Below are positions 1 through 6,161 of a stretch of DNA of 22,211 nucleotides, piece after piece (the first letter of the stretch is position 1; each line of letters begins with the position of its first letter). The stretch spans positions 1 to 22,211 of the forward strand of contig CAYJIM010000037.1 in assembly GCA_964370215.1 (NCBI GenBank), written 5' to 3'. This DNA is from Massiliimalia sp964370215. GTDB lineage: Bacteria; Bacillota; Clostridia; Oscillospirales; Ruminococcaceae. A model generated the notes under the pieces. The model saw only the letters and a program-made list of their open reading frames with translations. It was not told the DNA's origin and ran no database searches. Both the position numbers and the translations under genes were made by a program.

Positions 1-1585
1 ATTCTTCATTGCTCGCTAGTAAAAGCCTAATTTTGTCTTCAGGTATATGTGGCAACAGTTTATATAGTTCTTCAAAAGAAGTTGGCATTCCTGTAGAGAA
101 CAGGGCTTCTTTAATCTCAGTTACCAAATCTACGCTTATATTAGGCTGTTTAGAGATAAACTTATTGTTAATAAAATAATTGCCTTTACTCAAGCGTGTT
201 AAATAAGTTTTAAGCATTTCTTCATTGTACATATTCGTATTTAAAAGATCATCTTCAAACGCTGAAAACAAAGACGTATAATAGATCAAACTTTTGCCTG
301 AATTAAAGGATTTTTCAATGTAACAAAGTAAATTTGCTTTAATAGTATCATCAATAAGGCATTCAGTTTCATAAACTTTTTCATCATATAAAATTCCACA
401 TGCAAGAATATGTTTTTTTATTTCTTCATCTGATAGCATGTTTTCAGTATTGTTGTTCTCTTGCCAATAACGCTTGAATTTTTTCATTTCAATTCTTGAT
501 TCAAGACGGTAACCCTTAGGGAAGTATTCAATCAGTATTTTTTTATAGGGCAGAAGATCACTTTCATCGCTTTCTTCTGATGCGTTAGAGTTTAGAAACT
601 GTACGAACTTTTTAAGTGCAGCACTAAACCGATTATGCTGGCATTTATTATACTCAATGAATGTTCTAGATTTATTGAGTTCATTTATAGTAGCTAGTGA
701 TTGTGCTTTAGGGACATTATATAAATGAATATTGGAAAACCCATGCTCTTTTGCATAGCTTTCCGCAGAACTAATGTTAGAAGCATATGTTTGGGCTGTA
801 ACTTCCGCTACAACTTGGCTATCACATAGCCATTTTTGAAAAACATCTTTCCTATTTAGACAGGGCTGGATACTTTTTGTTGACTGCAAATCAGAAACTT
901 CTACAAATGTAGACTTTTCGTGTGAAGGTGCTGTGTGACTTTTAGGGATGTCCTTTGCCCACCAGGCAGGAATACCATTTGTAGCTTTTGAACCTTTTTC
1001 TGCAAAATTGAATTGTACTTTAAATACTGCTTTGCAAAAATTTAATATGGAAGAAAGTTCTTTGCCGCCTAGCACCCACAAAACATCATTTTTATCTCTA
1101 TTATCTATATAAACAATGTTCTTTTTTTGCAAGAATTCTAAAAATTTATTTTGGGGATTATGTTGCTCACAATACTTAATTGATATATTTGCATAGTCTA
1201 CAAGGCATATATCTAGCAAAGTCTTTAATTTAACCATTATTTTTTGGGGATCTAATGTAGGCGATTCAAGACACGACGCATTAGCGACATTTGTGTCCAC
1301 AGGAATACTATTAGGGTAATCCTCGTATAACTTTTTAGCTAGTCCTACATATACATCTTTCCAAGATTTAATACCACAAATTTCTTCCTCAAAATAAGAC
1401 ACATAAATAGGTTTTGTAAACGATAAGTCACTTATGCTCTTAAAATCTACAAACAGCGCTATATTATTTTCAGACAATTCGTTTTTTAAAAGTTTAGCGG
1501 CACTTAAATAATTTTCTTTCATGGGAACACCTTCAATTTTTAACAGATTTGTTTCGCTTATAAATTTGACATAATACTCCATCAT
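1..1585 (-). CDS. Unrecognised large protein, N-terminal 528 codons (runs off left edge)
   Basis: An uninterrupted minus-strand reading frame opens at an ATG at 1585 (a second ATG follows at once at 1582) and stays open to base 1. The start has an AAGGG-type ribosome site about 6 nt upstream. The product is hydrophilic and Lys/Asn/Glu-rich, with no signal peptide or membrane segment. Around residues 245-345 a helical stretch (VFQKWLCDSQ... to ...NRFSAALKKFVQFL) looks like the SAM-like, core-binding type of domain. The end of the visible part (ISVDLVTEIKEAL...SFEELYKLLPHIPEDKI) looks like a winged-helix or HTH segment. Those two readings are impressions from pattern, not motif proof. I do not recognise the family and assign no function. 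Base composition is much more AT-rich than the conjugation genes to the right, so this gene probably belongs to a different replicon segment or host DNA. The C terminus lies outside the window. Confidence 0.8.
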   Translation of the reverse strand, partial: MMEYYVKFISETNLLKIEGVPMKENYLSAAKLLKNELSENNIALFVDFKSISDLSFTKPIYVSYFEEEICGIKSWKDVYVGLAKKLYEDYPNSIPVDTNVANASCLESPTLDPQKIMVKLKTLLDICLVDYANISIKYCEQHNPQNKFLEFLQKKNIVYIDNRDKNDVLWVLGGKELSSILNFCKAVFKVQFNFAEKGSKATNGIPAWWAKDIPKSHTAPSHEKSTFVEVSDLQSTKSIQPCLNRKDVFQKWLCDSQVVAEVTAQTYASNISSAESYAKEHGFSNIHLYNVPKAQSLATINELNKSRTFIEYNKCQHNRFSAALKKFVQFLNSNASEESDESDLLPYKKILIEYFPKGYRLESRIEMKKFKRYWQENNNTENMLSDEEIKKHILACGILYDEKVYETECLIDDTIKANLLCYIEKSFNSGKSLIYYTSLFSAFEDDLLNTNMYNEEMLKTYLTRLSKGNYFINNKFISKQPNISVDLVTEIKEALFSTGMPTSFEELYKLLPHIPEDKIRLLLASNEE

Positions 1586-1630
1586 AGTTTTTCCCTTAAT
1601 ATACGGTTCTCGCATATATGACTTGTTGAT

Positions 1631-1856
1631 TCATTCTGAGTAAAACACTGGTGGTAGTTTATTTAGAAATTGTTGTAACTCTGTTAAATCATCAATATCA
1701 AACAACTCAAAATCAGAAATCAGAAAATGAACTGTCAATTATATATTCATTCAACATAGCGTAAATATCATAGGACGCTAACTAAGAAGCGTGTGATAAT
1801 TTTGATGAAAGTCAATTGTAAAATTGATTTTGGCAACTTTTTTAATTTGGAATCAT
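1631..1856 (-). pseudogene. Decayed small gene (about 75 codons) with several frameshifts
   Basis: On the minus strand a strong AGGAGG (1871-1866) sits 9 nt before an ATG at 1856, but that frame stops after four codons. Coding-like peptide then continues in other frames: a segment reading KINFTIDFHQNYHTLLS up to a TAG at 1782-1784, a segment reading SYDIYAMLNEYIIDSSFSDF, and finally ELFDIDDLTELQQFLNKLPP ending at TGA 1631-1633. The last shift is explained exactly by a 7-bp tandem duplication (AAATCAG twice, 1710-1716 and 1717-1723 on the plus strand); removing one copy restores a continuous frame. The product would have been a small acidic protein directly upstream of, and on the same strand as, the gene starting at 1585. 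Family unknown. The alternative is a chance run of codons, but a good ribosome site plus a frame repaired by deleting one repeat copy argues for a real, dead gene or a sequencing/assembly error. Confidence 0.45.
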
Positions 1857-2345
1857 GCTTTTGGGCCTCCTGTGCATTTTTATACTTACTATTATTAAAG
1901 TGAAAGAGCTTCGTATTGTACTTCAAATTAATATGCTATTGAATTTCATTTAAAACAGCAGGTCCTACTCTGAACTGCTGTTAACCTCAAGCTTGACAAG
2001 GGAACCAACGCTGTGTCTTTTTCTTTGACAATTCTGAAAATCAGTAATAAAATCCCTTAGGATATGAAAGGGATAGTCACTTGTAGATCTAATTTTATTA
2101 TAATATTTTACTCAATTTTTGTCAAAAGTTAAACATTATATATGTTCCAAACAGCGCTTTATAATAAAGCTATATCAGAAGTTTATTTAAGGATTTCGGT
2201 ATACCCCCCTTTACTGATATTATATTACGATTTATGGTACAATGCAAGTGTGGGTTTGCGATTTATAAATATAAACAGTCAAAAGAGGTGCTGCTATTAT
2301 TGGTGTTACCTTAAATTCATTTATTTTGAAGGTCAGATGAATTTA
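1857..2345. other. AT-rich stretch without a convincing gene
   Basis: I see no supported gene here. Visible items are a short hairpin (AACAGCAG at 1954-1961 paired with CTGCTGTT at 1975-1982), a second one (ATCCCTT at 2052-2058 with AAGGGAT at 2068-2074), a possible plus-strand promoter near 2215-2243 and a ribosome-site-like AAAAGAGG at about 2280-2287 that is followed by no open frame of useful length. The first hairpin, read on the minus strand, is followed by TTTTAAAT and could be a weak terminator ahead of the decayed gene. Confidence 0.5.
2215..2243 (+). promoter_or_regulatory. Possible extended -10 promoter
   Basis: TACAAT at 2238-2243 is preceded by TG one base earlier (2235-2236), an extended -10 arrangement. 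TGATAT at 2215-2220 sits 17 bp upstream as a weak -35. A purine-rich AAAAGAGG follows about 40 bases downstream, but the frame behind it is broken by the hairpin that begins at 2346. It could be the promoter of a gene whose body was lost at the junction. Evidence is by eye only, in AT-rich DNA where chance matches are common. Confidence 0.3.
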
Positions 2346-2395
2346 CTAATCGCCCTCAAGGTTGTAAACTCAGTTTACACCTTGAGGGTGATTAG
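2346..2395. repeat. Long near-perfect inverted repeat (hairpin) at the composition junction
   Basis: Left arm 2346-2370 and right arm 2372-2395 pair over 24 bp with one G/A difference and one extra T in the left arm. The core is GTAAACTCAGTTTAC and the outer part carries CCCTCAAGG/CCTTGAGGG. On the minus strand the structure overlaps the end of the Fic remnant. It has no long T-run on either side, so it is not a textbook terminator, although it could stop transcription from either direction. Its core is shared with the palindrome at 2773-2793. Confidence 0.8.
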
Positions 2396-2752
2396 TTTGA
2401 CACAGGGATAAGCATAGTCCCCCTCGTAATAGTAGCTGTGGTCGATGCCTTTCGCAAACAGTTCTCGGTCGTGGATGCGGTTGGTTAGTGCACTCTCTAA
2501 CAGCATCTTGATTTCCACATCCTTGATGGGACTGCATTCCATCGCCAATAGGTAGTCGTCTTTATATACTGCATTCCAATCCACTACCATGGACAGGTTT
2601 TTTCTTGAACATGCGATCAAGCTGGATTTTTGTGTTTCTGTCATTGCCATATGCTTTTCAGTGAGAGGGCGATGGTCGTTGTGGTCGTTTATTGATGTGA
2701 GTGGGGGGCGTTTCCAAGCGTGGCACAGCGGTACATCGAAAAGTAACTCCAA
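2375..2752 (-). pseudogene. C-terminal fragment of a Fic-family protein
   Basis: The frame ends at 2375 and carries, over its last ~75 residues, the pattern typical of the C-terminal tail of Fic (Fic/DOC) proteins: VDWNAVYKDDYLLAMECSP, then DVEIKMLLESALT, then IHDRELFAKGIDHSYYYEG. In full-length family members this tail follows the catalytic Fic core, which transfers AMP or another nucleotide moiety from a nucleotide to a hydroxyl side chain of a target protein. The signature HPFxxGNGR motif and the whole catalytic helix bundle are missing here. The first ~50 residues (ELLFDVPLCHAWKRPP...) do not look like Fic, and the only start codon at the indicated end is a TTG with no clear ribosome site; the frame actually extends upstream to a stop near 2836. 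I therefore call it a truncated remnant, probably fused to unrelated sequence by a rearrangement. It would not be enzymatically active. Confidence 0.65.
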
Positions 2753-2772
2753 GTGCTCTGAAAAGACTACAG

Positions 2773-2793
2773 TGTAAACTGGGTTTACACCTT
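2773..2793. repeat. Second copy of the GTAAACT..GTTTACACCTT palindrome
   Basis: GTGTAAAC at 2772-2779 faces GTTTACAC at 2783-2790, an 8-bp palindrome. The 20-base string 2774-2793 matches 2364-2383 in the same orientation at 18 of 20 positions. The two copies therefore form direct repeats flanking the Fic remnant. They could be operator sites, ends of a lost mobile cassette, or recombination sites; nothing in the window decides between these. Confidence 0.6.
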
Positions 2794-2842
2794 CCTCGCA
2801 AATAACCCTTGCTTTAATTGCTTTCTGGGTCTGTCATGAGGG

Positions 2843-2942
2843 GCAACCGTGGTTGCTAGGATATGAAATAGACTATTATTATTTTAATAATAATAGCTTT
2901 CTAGTACCTTGCGTGTCGTGAGAACAGGTCACCCTATAGGGT
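2843..2942. repeat. Cluster of three short palindromes downstream of repA
   Basis: GCAACC (2843-2848) pairs with GGTTGC (2851-2856). CTATTATTATT (2873-2883) pairs perfectly with AATAATAATAG (2886-2896), an 11-bp all-A/T stem except its end pair. ACCCTATAGGGT (2931-2942) is a perfect 12-bp palindrome that overlaps the repA stop codon. None has the GC stem plus T-run of an ordinary terminator. The density of symmetric sites in 100 bases suggests protein binding, a resolution or attachment site, or part of the replication region. Confidence 0.6.
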
Positions 2943-3833
2943 ACAATATTCCTGTTGTGGAGTGCCAGAAAATAGGGGAGTGCTGAGGAATGCTTGACGC
3001 TCGATGGTGTAGTTGAAGAGCACCGACTTTAGATAGGCTTTGAGGTTACGCACACCCTCCAATGAATTGCGTGTAAAGCTGTCCAGAAGCTCGACAATGA
3101 CCGTGCTGTCCAAATCCTGTAATGTTTCAACGACGACCGAACGAGCGACTGTTTGACCGGCTATGGTGGTGTGAGGGGCAGTGTACATTTCAGACAGAGC
3201 AAGCACCATGGTGTCGACCATACCGACACCGATCCCGTTGTCCTTGAAAAAGGCATAGTCAATCTGGTTCTTGACGTTCTGTACCGTCGTATCTGTCACA
3301 GCGACCTCAAGTGCTTTTTTGTTGTGCCCGATCTGCTCCTTGGTGGATTGCAGGGTGGCAACCATCGAAGAGAGCACTTGTCGTTTCACCTTAATGGTGG
3401 TGTTCAGCTTTTTCAAAAAGTCCTTTTTGCGTTGCAGGGCAGTGGCACGTTTTTGCTTTTTCTCTTCGGTTTTCTCTGTGTTCTCCACAGCAGTCTCCGG
3501 CATTTTTACAAAGATCATATTCGCCTTTTTGTAGCCTTGACGTACTTCCTCGATCAAGTCTGCCTTGCGTAGTTCAGCAAAGAGGGCAATTGCCTTTTTC
3601 AAACCACACCCGATTTTTTCAGCCATTTCCTCTCTGGTGAAAAACAGGTAGACTTTGCCGTCCTTGATGTAGTTGGACTTCACGCTCAACGCCACACGGT
3701 TGAGCAGTAGAGCATAAGCAATTTTTGCATCGTTGGAAAGGGACTTGTAGCGTGGTTCGGTGAAAAAGACGGTCGGGAGCATTGCATAGGAAGTGTGGTA
3801 AACAGTGTCTCTTTTGATGTAGTTGGTATTCAT
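2934..3833 (-). CDS. repA: RepA_N-family replication initiator protein
   Basis: Residues about 8-115 match the RepA N-terminal domain by pattern: a Tyr-rich opening (YIKRDTVYHTSYAMLPTVFF), YKSLSNDAKIAYALLLNR, then YLFFTREEMAEKIGC followed by KKAIALFAELRKADLIEEVR, the winged-helix DNA-binding part. The C-terminal part (about 130-299) starts with a charged coiled-coil-like region and ends with helices. Family members start replication of theta plasmids and are also carried by some integrative conjugative elements. Two in-frame ATGs exist, at 3839 and 3833. AAGGAG is only 1 nt from the first but 7 nt from the second, so 3833 (299 aa) is the likelier start. The gene is last in the minus-strand series, after the relaxase and two hairpins. 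No partition gene is seen next to it. Confidence 0.9.
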   Translation of the reverse strand: MNTNYIKRDTVYHTSYAMLPTVFFTEPRYKSLSNDAKIAYALLLNRVALSVKSNYIKDGKVYLFFTREEMAEKIGCGLKKAIALFAELRKADLIEEVRQGYKKANMIFVKMPETAVENTEKTEEKKQKRATALQRKKDFLKKLNTTIKVKRQVLSSMVATLQSTKEQIGHNKKALEVAVTDTTVQNVKNQIDYAFFKDNGIGVGMVDTMVLALSEMYTAPHTTIAGQTVARSVVVETLQDLDSTVIVELLDSFTRNSLEGVRNLKAYLKSVLFNYTIERQAFLSTPLFSGTPQQEYCTL

Positions 3834-3852
3834 GGTCATTCTCCTTTTAAAT

Positions 3853-4062
3853 TGAAATTGAGTGTAGACAAAGAAAAGCCTAGTACAGATAGATTTCTGT
3901 ACTAGGCNNNNNNNNNNNNNNNNNNNNNNNNNNNNNNNNNNNNNNNNNNNNNNNNNNNNNNNNNNNNNNNNNNNNNNNNNNNNNNNNNNNNNNNNNNNNN
4001 NNNNNNNTGAAATTGAGTGTAGACAAAGAAAAGCCTAGTACAGATAGATTTCTGTACTAGGC
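3853..4062. repeat. 55-bp exact direct duplication flanking a 100-N gap (assembly artefact)
   Basis: Bases 3853-3907 and 4008-4062 are identical and lie directly against the two edges of the N run 3908-4007. The same arrangement, again 55 bp, occurs around the N run at 17093-17192. Shared ends of one fixed length are the mark of contig ends that overlap by one k-mer and were joined with a nominal gap. The true sequence here is most likely one copy with no gap. Confidence 0.85.
4033..4062 (-). terminator. Terminator-like hairpin between relaxase and repA (first stem)
   Basis: GCCTAGTACAGA (4033-4044) pairs perfectly with TCTGTACTAGGC (4051-4062) across a 6-nt loop. On the minus strand it is followed by TTTTCTTTG, giving an intrinsic-terminator shape downstream of the relaxase gene. 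The second copy at 3878-3907 is part of the duplicated contig end. It sits just upstream of repA, so it could also act as an attenuator controlling repA. Confidence 0.75.
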
Positions 4063-4089
4063 CTTTCCCTCTGTCGTAAGAGGGAAAGG
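4062..4089. terminator. Second adjacent hairpin downstream of the relaxase
   Basis: CCTTTCCCTCT (4062-4072) pairs with AGAGGGAAAGG (4079-4089) with a 6-nt loop, immediately next to the 4033-4062 stem and only about 8 nt after the relaxase stop. It has no T-run of its own on the minus strand. Together the two stems form a tandem structure that separates the transfer operon from repA. Confidence 0.6.
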
Positions 4090-4096
4090 GCGAGGA

Positions 4097-5263
4097 TCAT
4101 TCCCCACCCATTTCATAATGTAATTGTTCAAACTCTCTTTGGTTGATGTTCTTTTGCTTGTATTCGGCACGTAACGCACGCTTTATGGTGTGCACCAGTC
4201 GGTCGGTGCTGTAGTGCATGTTGGGCACTTTTGTGCGGTGTAAGCGATTGCCTTTGTCCTGTCGCTTGGTCTCTTCTCGTAGTTCTTTCAAGATGGCATT
4301 GCCCATACGACTGTACAGGTCGTCCATCTTGTTTTTGGCATACTGTTCCGCTTGGCTGTCCTGTCCGTAAGATTCCTTGAGGACGGCTTCCTGCTTTAAC
4401 AGGGTCTTGCGAAACTCTGCAAAATCGCTTGCATGGTGGTTGTCGATATAATGCTGACTGATCGCATCAAGCTGCTTGCGGTAGGGGAGCATGGCAGTGG
4501 TGTTGTAAAACCACAACCGTTTATCGGTGGGCAGATCGTTCATAAGCTCTCGACACATGCGGTGCAGGGTGGGATCTTCTTTCATGGTCGTGGTGCGTTT
4601 TCCTGCAACCATACGCTTACGGATCAGTTCGTCCAGTAACGCATGATCGGGGGAAAGGATCTGGTTCACCACCGCTGACCGCATGGCTTCCAACGTTTGT
4701 GGCTTCCATTTGCCACGCTCTCTGGTGGGGATCGGCTCTATCGTTGCGATGTGCACATGAATGTTGTCGGTGTTGTAATGCACCGAAGCTGTCCAGACAG
4801 CGGTATCCGACATCGATTCCTTTTTCAGTCCCTTGTCCATCATCTTGCGTGTGAGATCCTGTAGCTTTGTGACGTTGAGAGTATTGGTCGCAGGGTCGTA
4901 GATCCCATGCTTTGCAAGATAACGGTTGTCAAAGCTCAATACCGTCTGCCACAGAATGCCGTCATGGTCGTAGCAGGATTGAAACCCACGCTTGAGGACT
5001 TCCATGTCCTCTGCCTGTAAGCGGTCTTTGTCGGCAGTGAATAGTCCTGTGGTTTTTTCGGGGTTTGCCATGTAATCGGTGTACTGGTAAAAGAGGTCGT
5101 ATTGTTCCAACGCACGACCACGGACAGCTTCGTCCCTGTCCATGTAGTCGATGTAGCTTTGAAAGGACTGTACCTCTTTTCCCTTGCCCTTTTGTAGGGA
5201 GAGTTTCTTGTCCACAAAGCGTGTCTTGACCACGACCCCTGCTTGGATTGCTGTATCACTCAT
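4097..5263 (-). CDS. MobP-type relaxase (MobP2-like)
   Basis: This 388-residue protein is expected to nick one strand at oriT and lead it into the recipient. The metal-binding motif is visible as HYNTDNIHVHIA: His162, with His169 and His171 as the HxH pair. The region before it (residues 30-110) is rich in Tyr (SYIDYMDRDEA, YDLFYQYTDYM), from which the catalytic Tyr would come; I cannot say which one. The C-terminal half is charged and helical. Size and motif spacing fit the MobP2 group of Firmicutes relaxases. The ATG at 5263 overlaps the end of the upstream accessory gene by 8 nt (TATGAGTGA), so the two are translationally coupled. It lies downstream of the inverted-repeat region at 5960-6155, the likely substrate. 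Confidence 0.88.
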   Translation of the reverse strand: MSDTAIQAGVVVKTRFVDKKLSLQKGKGKEVQSFQSYIDYMDRDEAVRGRALEQYDLFYQYTDYMANPEKTTGLFTADKDRLQAEDMEVLKRGFQSCYDHDGILWQTVLSFDNRYLAKHGIYDPATNTLNVTKLQDLTRKMMDKGLKKESMSDTAVWTASVHYNTDNIHVHIATIEPIPTRERGKWKPQTLEAMRSAVVNQILSPDHALLDELIRKRMVAGKRTTTMKEDPTLHRMCRELMNDLPTDKRLWFYNTTAMLPYRKQLDAISQHYIDNHHASDFAEFRKTLLKQEAVLKESYGQDSQAEQYAKNKMDDLYSRMGNAILKELREETKRQDKGNRLHRTKVPNMHYSTDRLVHTIKRALRAEYKQKNINQREFEQLHYEMGGE

Positions 5264-5705
5264 AAGCGATCACGTCTTCCAACGCTTTTTCCAGATCATC
5301 AAATTCAGAAGTGTAAGGGTCTTTTCCCTTTAATCGAATTTGAATTGCCTGCATGTATTCACGCAGGTTTTCGCGAGCGGACTTGAATGCACCCGACTGC
5401 ATCCGTTCATTGGTATGATCCGGTGCATAGGTCACATTGCCCTCAATGGCAAGGGCATTGAGCATGGAAAGAATCAAAAAGTCGTTTCGACGACACTCGT
5501 TGAGATACTTTTTCACAAGATCCAATTTCTTATCAACCGCCTTTTGCTGTTGCTTGGTCTGTTCGAGGTGGTCGGTGTTGGAAACGTACTCTTTCACAAT
5601 ATGGTCGATCAATGCAGATCTTGTTTTGATATTCAATGATTGCTGTAGGTCATTCAAGACTGCAACGGTATCGGCACTAAGGTTGATGTGTTGTTGTACA
5701 CGCAT
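5256..5705 (-). CDS. Putative relaxosome accessory protein, ribbon-helix-helix-like
   Basis: This small protein sits directly between another small accessory gene and the relaxase. Its N terminus (MRVQQHINLSADTVAVLNDL, then IKTRSALIDHIVKEYV) has the short strand followed by two amphipathic helices expected of ribbon-helix-helix DNA-binding proteins. A coiled-coil-like region (about 50-75) and an acidic helical tail follow. Such proteins bind oriT and help the relaxase. ATGs occur at 5711 and 5705. The first overlaps the upstream stop (ATGA) but lies 1 nt from AAAGGAG, whereas the second has a 7-nt spacer, so 5705 (149 aa) is preferred. Its stop lies inside the relaxase start. Confidence 0.65.
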   Translation of the reverse strand: MRVQQHINLSADTVAVLNDLQQSLNIKTRSALIDHIVKEYVSNTDHLEQTKQQQKAVDKKLDLVKKYLNECRRNDFLILSMLNALAIEGNVTYAPDHTNERMQSGAFKSARENLREYMQAIQIRLKGKDPYTSEFDDLEKALEDVIAYE

Positions 5706-5707
5706 AC

Positions 5708-5941
5708 TCATTCTCCTTTCTGTAGGATCTCCGACAGCACGGCAGTGTTGTCAGCGATGATGGCGGTGGTCGTTTTGATGATTGCTTCATACCGCTGTTC
5801 CAATACTTGGAATTCAGCAAGGACAGCCATTTGGTGAAGCTGTGTTTTGAGGTACTCGTTACGAGACATCTTCTTTTCTTTGGCAAGTTCATCGATTTTA
5901 GCAACGGCAACAGGGTCAACCCCACGGATTTTCAATTCCAA
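5708..5941 (-). CDS. Small accessory (plasmid mobilization) protein next to the relaxase
   Basis: A 77-residue product beginning ELKIRGVDPVAVAKIDELAK and continuing KKMSRNEYLKTQL, the kind of short strand plus helix-turn-helix pair seen in ribbon-helix-helix mobilization proteins encoded beside relaxases in Firmicutes. A helix rich in Ala/Ile/Thr follows. An open frame extends to 6028, but the best start is the TTG at 5941: AAAGGA stands 8 nt upstream, whereas the in-frame ATG at 5950 touches that sequence directly. The stop overlaps the next gene's first ATG. It is the first gene after the inverted-repeat region, as expected for a protein that binds its own promoter/oriT region. Confidence 0.7.
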   Translation of the reverse strand: MELKIRGVDPVAVAKIDELAKEKKMSRNEYLKTQLHQMAVLAEFQVLEQRYEAIIKTTTAIIADNTAVLSEILQKGE

Positions 5942-5968
5942 TGTAAACATCCTTTCTATTCGGTTTGA

Positions 5969-6155
5969 GAAAGCGTAGCTTTCAAAACTCCGACCCAAAT
6001 TGCGTTCGCAAGGTGGTCGGAAGAGCATAAGGGAAACGTGTCCCCACTTACCGTGTGGAGTTCGGCAGTGCCGAACGTTTTGGTGGGTACACGTTTTTTA
6101 AGATTTATACACAACGTGTAGTGGGTATTTTGCCACTTTATACACGTTGTGTATA
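5969..6155. other. Probable origin of transfer (oriT) with nested inverted repeats
   Basis: The intergenic DNA upstream of the accessory and relaxase genes holds five inverted repeats. GAAAGC 5969-5974 faces GCTTTC 5978-5983. TCCGACC 5989-5995 faces GGTCGGA 6015-6021, enclosing TTGCG/CGCAA. AAACGTGT 6034-6041 faces ACACGTTT 6089-6096, with CCCAC/GTGGG just inside. Within that, GTTCGGCA 6060-6067 faces TGCCGAAC 6069-6076. TATACACAACGTGTA 6106-6120 faces its exact complement at 6141-6155, with GTGG/CCAC inside. The heptamer AACGTGT occurs four times in alternating orientation (6035, 6089, 6113, 6142). No T-run follows, so simple termination is unlikely. Position beside a relaxase and symmetric multi-site structure are the usual signs of oriT. 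The nick site itself is not identified. Confidence 0.65.
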
Positions 6156-6161
6156 TGCCTT

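Noticed and set aside
2142..2411. Plus-strand open frame of 89 codons
   Set aside because: Odd Tyr/Leu/Ile-rich composition, no ribosome site before the ATG, and it runs into the long hairpin at 2346-2395. Looks like chance in AT-rich DNA.
2375..2752. An intact, functional Fic enzyme
   Set aside because: Only the C-terminal tail pattern is present; the HPFxxGNGR motif and the catalytic core are missing.
3853..4062. Biological direct repeats or an insertion-sequence target duplication around the N runs
   Set aside because: Two unrelated places show exactly 55-bp copies abutting exactly 100 Ns, which fits contig overlap in assembly and not target-site duplication.
6106..6155. Terminator of the coiled-coil membrane protein gene
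   Set aside because: The stem is long and perfect, but no T-run follows it on the minus strand, and its heptamer is shared with the other inverted repeats of the region.
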